Assembly (NCBI RefSeq): GCF_027706145.1
Contig: NZ_JAQFWW010000010.1
Coordinates: 1 to 47,371 of the forward strand
Length of the DNA stretch: 47,371 nucleotides
Direction: 5' to 3'
Source of the DNA: Bacillus changyiensis
GTDB lineage: Bacteria; Bacillota; Bacilli; Bacillales; Bacillaceae
The notes beneath the pieces were generated by a model. It was not told the DNA's origin. It saw only the letters and a list, made by a program, of their open reading frames with translations, and did no database searches. This document shows positions 43,616-47,371 of the stretch, piece by piece. How positions within the stretch are numbered: the stretch's first letter is position 1; the number at the start of each line of letters is the position of its first letter. A program made the translations under genes and the position numbers.

Positions 43616-43644
43616 ATTATACCATTTATATTTACCACCGTCAA
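43616..43644 (-). promoter_or_regulatory. Promoter of the right YonT-like cassette
   Basis: TTGACG (43639-43644), a 17-base spacer and TATAAT (43616-43621) on the minus strand, also with an extended TGG. It is the strongest sigma-A-type match in the prophage part of the window, so expression in the lysogen is likely. Confidence 0.8.
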
Positions 43645-43668
43645 TATAAATTCTATCTTTTTTTATCA

Positions 43669-43711
43669 CTCCTTATGCTAAACGCTCATTAAAATTTAAC
43701 CTTACACATAC
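43669..43711. repeat. 43-bp direct repeat, copy 1
   Basis: Matches 44108-44150 with one mismatch. It covers the 3' end and stop of the 35-residue ORF at 43673-43780 and a trailing AAGGAG (minus strand). Confidence 0.9.
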
Positions 43712-43780
43712 TTCTGAAGGAATTAACTCATCAGTGATTTCGCAATTTAGTAACATCATAAGCGGAAAGCTGTTGATCAT
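43673..43780 (-). CDS. Small ORF, 35 residues, translationally coupled
   Basis: The start ATG overlaps the stop of the 85-residue gene upstream (ATGA). The peptide starts MINSFPLMMLLNCEITDELI and ends VCVRLNFNERLA. Its last 12 residues are repeated, out of context, in the second copy of the 43-bp repeat. No known family. Confidence 0.5.
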   Translation of the reverse strand: MINSFPLMMLLNCEITDELIPSEVCVRLNFNERLA

Positions 43781-44034
43781 TTGCAACAATCGTCAATTCG
43801 ATTTGTTATTATAACATCATCAAAGAATGAATCCATTCTTACTACTGAAGCCCAAGATGTATCCTCAGTAGTTAGTTTATGAATTCCAAATTGAATATGC
43901 CCACATTCTTGTTTAACTTTGGTCATAAAAGACTTAATATAATCTTTATCTAACCTATCTTCACTTGAATAATGCCAACCGTATCTTCTCCCACCAGAGA
44001 AGTCACTTATGATTGCAATAAAATGAAAAGCCAT
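43777..44034 (-). CDS. Small phage protein, 85 residues, unknown
   Basis: The protein starts MAFHFIAIISDFSGGRRYGW and ends in DVIITNRIDDCCK. The ribosome site GGGAGGTG is strong. It seems a compact alpha/beta protein without membrane segment. It lies between ArpU and the cassette and is coupled to the 35-residue ORF. No family was recognised. Confidence 0.6.
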   Translation of the reverse strand: MAFHFIAIISDFSGGRRYGWHYSSEDRLDKDYIKSFMTKVKQECGHIQFGIHKLTTEDTSWASVVRMDSFFDDVIITNRIDDCCK

Positions 44035-44107
44035 AACTAAACACCTCCCATTTCCAATTCTATTTCTGTTGAATAATTGTGCCAGCCAGTTGCTCTTTTT
44101 TATATAC

Positions 44108-44150
44108 CTCCTTATGCTAAACGCTTATTAAAATTTAACCTTACACATAC
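44108..44150. repeat. 43-bp direct repeat, copy 2
   Basis: Same as copy 1 except one base. Here the frame that ends VCVRLNFN-KRLA is preceded by a stop after about ten codons, so only the end of the coding unit is kept. The trailing AAGGAGG lies well upstream of the 85-residue gene. Confidence 0.9.
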
Positions 44151-44265
44151 CCCGGGAGGAAGCCAAGCATAGTAAGATCATGGGTACAATGAAAATACTA
44201 TTCCCCCGATACGGCTGCCGCAAGACTAGCGCTATCCAGGCTCAGAATGTTCCTCCCGTTCGGCT

Positions 44266-44370
44266 TCATTCCTCAACACCTTTGTTCCGTATCCGGATAC
44301 GCCGTTGATAAGGGAAAGGCGCGTTTCCCGTATATTCTTGATAAGTAAATGTTATCGCTAATACAGACAT
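44266..44370 (-). CDS. Small ORF, 34 residues
   Basis: The peptide starts MSVLAITFTYQEYTGNAPFP and ends RIRNKGVEE. A GGGGGAC stretch seven bases upstream could bind the ribosome. Its stop overlaps another ATG (ATGA) opening a 23-codon frame. It lies just after the 11-bp array. Reality is uncertain. Confidence 0.4.
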   Translation of the reverse strand: MSVLAITFTYQEYTGNAPFPYQRRIRIRNKGVEE

Positions 44371-44400
44371 AAATAGTCCCCCTTTTTGTCCCCCATTTTA

Positions 44401-44455
44401 TCGGGAAAATGTCGGGATTTTCTCGGTTTTTTGTCGAGATTTTGTCGATAAAAAA
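44401..44455. repeat. Five-unit 11-bp periodic array
   Basis: TCG occurs at 44401, 44412, 44423, 44434 and 44445, exactly every 11 bases, each followed by an A- or T-rich run (unit 1 is TCGGGAAAATG). The units are similar, not identical. With A/T tracts phased to the helix turn, the DNA should be bent. It lies between the arpU terminator and the next small ORF. Confidence 0.8.
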
Positions 44456-44480
44456 AGCACTCAGATTATTCCGAGTGCTG
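44450..44480 (-). terminator. Terminator of arpU
   Basis: AGCACTC and GAGTGCT arms around a 10-base loop, then seven T on the minus strand. The stem contains the end of the coding region. Confidence 0.8.
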
Positions 44481-44838
44481 TGGCTATACGGTTTATAGCG
44501 CGTTGTTTGATTTCATAATACGTATCCTTTTTCATTCCGAGCTCTATATAGATATGAATATCCTTTACCCTTGCAGCAGTTAAATATTTCTTTTCAATGA
44601 TTAATCGTTCTTCCTCATCTAGGCTGTTTTGTAAGGCGCGTTCCATCTGCTTGACCTTGAGTTCATTGAGATTTAATGAATCTCGGAGGGAAGGGAAAGT
44701 ATTTATGCCAGCAGATGAACATTCCTTTTTGTTCTCTAATTGGACTTTAAGCGCACGGTAATTTTTCAGTTCTTTGATTACGATTTTGCGGACGGCTTTC
44801 TCATCCACATCAGCGAGAAAAGATAATTGTTTGGACAT
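44461..44838 (-). CDS. ArpU family late-gene transcription regulator
   Basis: The 125-residue protein has the ArpU pattern: acidic first part, then SLDEEERLIIEKKYLTAARV and a sigma-region-4-like helix-turn-helix, GMKKDTYYEIKQRAINRIAT (about 101-120). ArpU-type proteins switch on packaging, structural and lysis genes late in the phage cycle. It lies at the end of the early genes, before the late block, as expected. Confidence 0.85.
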   Translation of the reverse strand: MSKQLSFLADVDEKAVRKIVIKELKNYRALKVQLENKKECSSAGINTFPSLRDSLNLNELKVKQMERALQNSLDEEERLIIEKKYLTAARVKDIHIYIELGMKKDTYYEIKQRAINRIATALGII

Positions 44839-44856
44839 CCTATCCCTCCTATTCTT

Positions 44857-44955
44857 CTACTTTTCTTTTTCCCATTTTTCAATACGTCTTTCGGTAAGTT
44901 CTATCCATATCAACGGTGCTGCAATAATGATGATTCCTATAATTAGATAGATCAT
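44857..44955 (-). CDS. Small membrane peptide, 32 residues
   Basis: The peptide starts MIYLIIGIIIIAAPLIWIEL and ends with a charged helix (TERRIEKWEKEK). The ATG follows GGAAGGAG closely. It could be a phage small membrane protein placed before arpU; no opposing promoter was seen, so there is no sign of a type I toxin here. Confidence 0.5.
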   Translation of the reverse strand: MIYLIIGIIIIAAPLIWIELTERRIEKWEKEK

Positions 44956-44992
44956 GATTCTCCTTCCCGTCTTATGTTACTTTTTCTTTCAA

Positions 44993-45394
44993 CTACGACT
45001 GACCAATTTTCTTCATTATTTCAACATCTTCATTACTGAATGCAATTGAACCGGCTGGGCAATACTCTCCCGATTCCCAATCATTCTCAAACTCTTCACG
45101 TTCATCAAAATAGCTGCCGAACATTGGATCTTGTTCTAATTGGTAGAAAAACTCTTTTATTGTTCCACTATCATTTTCTTGCCAGGATATGAGATAATAC
45201 CCATCTCCACTCCAACTTTTTGTGACAATAACCTCCATTCCGTCAATTAACCCATACGCTTTAAGACAATTTTGAATTTCTTGTTCACTTGGTTCTATCC
45301 CAGTAAATCCGTTTTTAATCTGTTCTGATGTTTTTTTACCGGTATTCAACTTTGCCTTGTATAGAGTTGGTAATTCCATTAGTAAGTCTGTCAT
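44993..45394 (-). CDS. Phage early protein, 133 residues, unknown
   Basis: The protein starts at ATG 45394, overlapping the stop of the gene upstream (ATGA), after GGGAGGCGGGG. It is acidic, with FTGIEPSEQEIQNCLKAYGL and a Trp/Glu-rich second half (EFENDWESGEYCPAGSIAF). No membrane segment or known domain was recognised. It is part of the early operon from RusA to ArpU. Confidence 0.65.
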   Translation of the reverse strand: MTDLLMELPTLYKAKLNTGKKTSEQIKNGFTGIEPSEQEIQNCLKAYGLIDGMEVIVTKSWSGDGYYLISWQENDSGTIKEFFYQLEQDPMFGSYFDEREEFENDWESGEYCPAGSIAFSNEDVEIMKKIGQS

Positions 45395-45561
45395 TTCCCC
45401 GCCTCCCAACGATTCTGTTTTTCAAATATAAAATTACGTGAAGGTTTTAAATACTCTCGGTAGATAATAGGGTACTTTTTGATATAAGCCTGACGTTCTT
45501 TCTCTGTCATCTTCCAAACTTTCACTTCCCCCGGCAATCTCCAATTTTTATTTGAACTCAT
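45391..45561 (-). CDS. Small basic phage protein, 56 residues
   Basis: The protein starts MSSNKNWRLPGEVKVWKMTE and is rich in Lys, Arg and aromatic residues. It overlaps the gene before by 14 bases and the gene after by four bases, which supports a real coupled gene. Function unknown. Confidence 0.65.
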   Translation of the reverse strand: MSSNKNWRLPGEVKVWKMTEKERQAYIKKYPIIYREYLKPSRNFIFEKQNRWEAGK

Positions 45562-45724
45562 ATTTATTTCTCCCTTTGCTTTTGTAAAGCACCCTGTGCT
45601 GCCTACAAAACGGCGTTTGACTTTTAACAGCTTGTTTATTTATGCCTTCTTCAAAAACAGTAATGACCTGTAGATTCTCAGAATCATAGTTTGTTGCCAT
45701 CCACTGAACAACACGCCTTGTCAT
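45548..45724 (-). CDS. Small phage protein, 58 residues
   Basis: The protein starts MTRRVVQWMATNYDSENLQV and ends KSKGRNKYEFK. It begins 11 bases after ssb, with GGGGGA as ribosome site, and overlaps the next gene. It is basic, without known motif. Confidence 0.6.
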   Translation of the reverse strand: MTRRVVQWMATNYDSENLQVITVFEEGINKQAVKSQTPFCRQHRVLYKSKGRNKYEFK

Positions 45725-45735
45725 GTTTATCCCCC

Positions 45736-46173
45736 TTAAAACGGCAAATCTGAATCTGTTATATCAATTGGTTTGCCATTATTGGCAAATGGGTCATCTT
45801 GAAATCTATTTTCTTGTTGCTGTCTCTGATTCTGTCCTTGATTCTGTTTGCTGCCCTTTGTATCCAGAAATTGAACAGATTCAGCCACTAATTCTGTAAT
45901 GAACACCCGACCACCATGCTGATTTTCATAGCTGCGTGTCTGTAACCGTCCGTCTACACCTGCTAGCGATCCTTTTTTGAGAAAGTTCGCGACACTTTCA
46001 GCCTGCTTCCTCCAAGCTACGCAGTTAATAAAGTCTGCCTCCGAATCTCCATTTTGATTTTTGAATGGTCTGTTAACTGCAAGCGTTAATCCTGCAACTG
46101 CCACGCCTGAGCCGGTATATCTTAACTCTGGATCTTTTGTTAAGCGTCCAACAATAATTGATCTATTTAACAT
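45736..46173 (-). CDS. ssb: Phage single-stranded DNA-binding protein
   Basis: The 145-residue SSB has the OB fold (1-105): [40 protein letters not shown] and [14 protein letters not shown] Gln/Asn-rich linker follows, with the conserved acidic tip DITDSDLPF that recruits partner proteins. It coats single-stranded phage DNA in replication and recombination. The ATG follows AGGGAG. Confidence 0.96.
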   Translation of the reverse strand: MLNRSIIVGRLTKDPELRYTGSGVAVAGLTLAVNRPFKNQNGDSEADFINCVAWRKQAESVANFLKKGSLAGVDGRLQTRSYENQHGGRVFITELVAESVQFLDTKGSKQNQGQNQRQQQENRFQDDPFANNGKPIDITDSDLPF

Positions 46174-46196
46174 GTTTAAATTCTCCCTCTCATTTT

Positions 46197-46216
46197 TTCG
46201 ACAAATTTCGACAAAT
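46197..46216. repeat. Tandem 10-bp repeat in the ssb leader
   Basis: TTCGACAAAT occurs twice in tandem. On the minus strand this is ATTTGTCGAA twice, ending about 24 bases before the ssb start. The same TTTGTCGA core appears in the 11-bp array beside arpU. Confidence 0.8.
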
Positions 46217-46279
46217 AAAGCCGTTATTTATCTAACTCTCCGTTGTGAAATCCCATTTATACGGAAAGTTGTTTCAATC

Positions 46280-46420
46280 TCATGAATAACCATGCTTTTC
46301 GAGTGCTGATTTTACCTTGTCGAGATCGTATTCAATACCATCAATTTCGATATACTCTAAATCATCGTTTAAAAAGCCGTAGCGACGTTTTAACTCTATT
46401 AGACTATCAATTTCATCCAT
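46280..46420 (-). CDS. Small acidic phage protein, 46 residues
   Basis: The protein starts MDEIDSLIELKRRYGFLNDD and ends VKSALEKHGYS. It is acidic and helical. No strong ribosome site is seen, but the reading frame and composition look real. It lies between RusA and ssb. Function unknown. Confidence 0.55.
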   Translation of the reverse strand: MDEIDSLIELKRRYGFLNDDLEYIEIDGIEYDLDKVKSALEKHGYS

Positions 46421-46469
46421 AGGGTGTTATGCCCCACAGTACGCCCGCAATCGTTTTTATAGCGTATAA

Positions 46470-46895
46470 TTAGACGCTTAGCTGTTCCCATTCTTCTGAC
46501 GCCCTTGTAATTTGAACTTCAATTCCTGGCTTTTCACCGTATTTTTTACAAGCAGTCACTTCTGAAACTTGGTTATCATCATTCCAAGCAATTTTATTTA
46601 GAGCATCAAACACGCCTTTTACTAGATTGTCGATGTCTGGCTTTTTGGTATGCAGCGTATTGATGGATTGCTGCTGTTTTTTCTTTGACCAACTTTTAGG
46701 AATCGGCATAACGAAAGTTATATCTACATGGAGTGCTCCCGACTCAAAAGGCTCTTTTTTCATCTGCTTCTTTACTTCCCACTTGATAAAGTCTTTATAA
46801 GCTAAGTACCGTTGAGCGTTTTTATTTACGAACTTGCCACGCCCAGTCATCCGAACGGCCCCCATTGGTTCGACTGGTATGTTCAGGGTTATCAT
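46470..46895 (-). CDS. RusA-family Holliday junction resolvase
   Basis: The 141-residue protein has the RusA pattern: MITLNIPVEPMGAVRMTGRG, the acidic active site KPDIDNLVKGVFDALNKIAW and NDDNQVSEVTACKKY. It cuts four-way junctions and branched DNA in phage recombination and packaging. It overlaps the upstream small gene by four bases. Confidence 0.93.
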   Translation of the reverse strand: MITLNIPVEPMGAVRMTGRGKFVNKNAQRYLAYKDFIKWEVKKQMKKEPFESGALHVDITFVMPIPKSWSKKKQQQSINTLHTKKPDIDNLVKGVFDALNKIAWNDDNQVSEVTACKKYGEKPGIEVQITRASEEWEQLSV

Positions 46896-47077
46896 TCGGC
46901 CGCCTCCTTCAAATACCTTTGATAGAAATAATTTCTGTGTGGCTCTGCTTCTGGAAAGGCAACGCAGAACAATGACAAGGTTTCGTCCAAAGACGCAGTA
47001 TCGTTAATCTGTTGCAATGTTTTAAATTCCTGATAGTATTTCTCTAAAAATTGTTTTCTTCTTTGAAGGTCATTCAT
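46892..47077 (-). CDS. Small phage early protein, 61 residues
   Basis: The protein starts MNDLQRRKQFLEKYYQEFKT and is helical and charged. It overlaps RusA downstream (ATGA) and the gene upstream by four bases. Function unknown; coupling suggests a replication or recombination role. Confidence 0.65.
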   Translation of the reverse strand: MNDLQRRKQFLEKYYQEFKTLQQINDTASLDETLSLFCVAFPEAEPHRNYFYQRYLKEAAE

Positions 47078-47361
47078 TCCGCCGCCTCCAATAGATCAGG
47101 ATTTCGATATATATCACCTAAAATCGTATTTGTTGCTGTTTCTGAAAACAGGTTGCGCGCTTCTTTTCTTTTCTCGTTATTGATACACCATGTACCATCA
47201 ATCATTTTAACTTCGCCTATAAACGGTTCTAATTCGTCGTGCAGTCCAGATATCTGCTCTTCTTGTTGTATGATGTCACCAGCAAAAATACGTTTTCCGA
47301 GTTTATAAAATTCAGTATGGATATCAAGTACCGATTGTTCCCTTTGATCTGATCCCCACAT
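47074..47361 (-). CDS. Phage early protein, possibly cut by the window edge
   Basis: The frame gives 95 residues from ATG 47361 (MWGSDQREQSVLDIHTEFYK), but it stays open to the window end. So the true start may lie outside. It is helical and acidic, without known domain. The end (IYRNPDLLEAAE) overlaps the next start. Confidence 0.5.
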   Translation of the reverse strand: MWGSDQREQSVLDIHTEFYKLGKRIFAGDIIQQEEQISGLHDELEPFIGEVKMIDGTWCINNEKRKEARNLFSETATNTILGDIYRNPDLLEAAE

Positions 47362-47371
47362 GAGCGCCGCA

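Noticed and set aside
44401..44455. CRISPR-like array
   Set aside because: Unit length is only 11 bases with no spacers; no cas genes are near.
44857..44955. Third type I toxin cassette
   Set aside because: The peptide has one helix, but no opposing promoter, antisense terminator or membrane partner gene is seen.

Overview
The window looks like a chromosomal segment of a Bacillus of the subtilis/pumilus type. The left 4.8 kb carries the sporulation block pdaB, kbaA, gerD, salA, cwlD, ybaK in the order known from Bacillus subtilis. It sits beside the start of a ribosomal RNA operon: tandem promoters and the 16S leader lie at 1-275, reading leftward out of the window. A species call finer than this is inference.

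Region 4.8-16.0 kb lies between ybaK and a 3' piece of rpsI, and is variable cargo. It holds an SMI1/KNR4 plus leucine-rich-repeat protein, a frameshifted small gene probably of the DUF6985 type, and a decayed stretch. It also holds a TxpA/RatA-like type I toxin-antitoxin locus, and a beta-glucoside operon (bglP-bglH-licT) with cre, promoter, RAT antiterminator and terminator all visible. A second SMI1/KNR4 protein and an SbtA-type bicarbonate permease follow.

At 15990-16055 the last 21 codons and stop of rpsI appear without the rest of the gene, followed by the rpsI terminator. To the right, up to the window end, lies one siphovirus-type prophage read almost wholly on the minus strand. This fits integration into the 3' end of rpsI. 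The intact rpsI, the integrase and the lysogeny control genes should lie beyond the right edge. From right to left the prophage shows: small early genes, RusA and SSB; ArpU late regulator; a variable stretch with membrane proteins; HNH and terminase; portal, protease, capsid; connector and tail genes with a frameshifted tail chaperone; baseplate and fibre proteins; BhlA and holin; amidase.

Between the lysis genes and the attachment site is host-benefit cargo: an LXG polymorphic toxin with its immunity gene on the plus strand, and a small basic protein with its own promoter.

The most interesting pattern is a cassette present twice, at 16.4-17.05 kb and 43.0-43.65 kb. Each copy has a very short single-helix peptide, then a small two-helix membrane protein with no visible ribosome site, then a small helix-turn-helix protein. 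Each also has an opposing promoter between the first two genes. The layout matches the yonT-yoyJ/SR6 type I toxin-antitoxin of phage SPbeta, with an extra DNA-binding gene. The copies bracket the whole late gene block. Other unexplained structure includes an exact 11-bp periodic array next to arpU and a 43-bp direct repeat.
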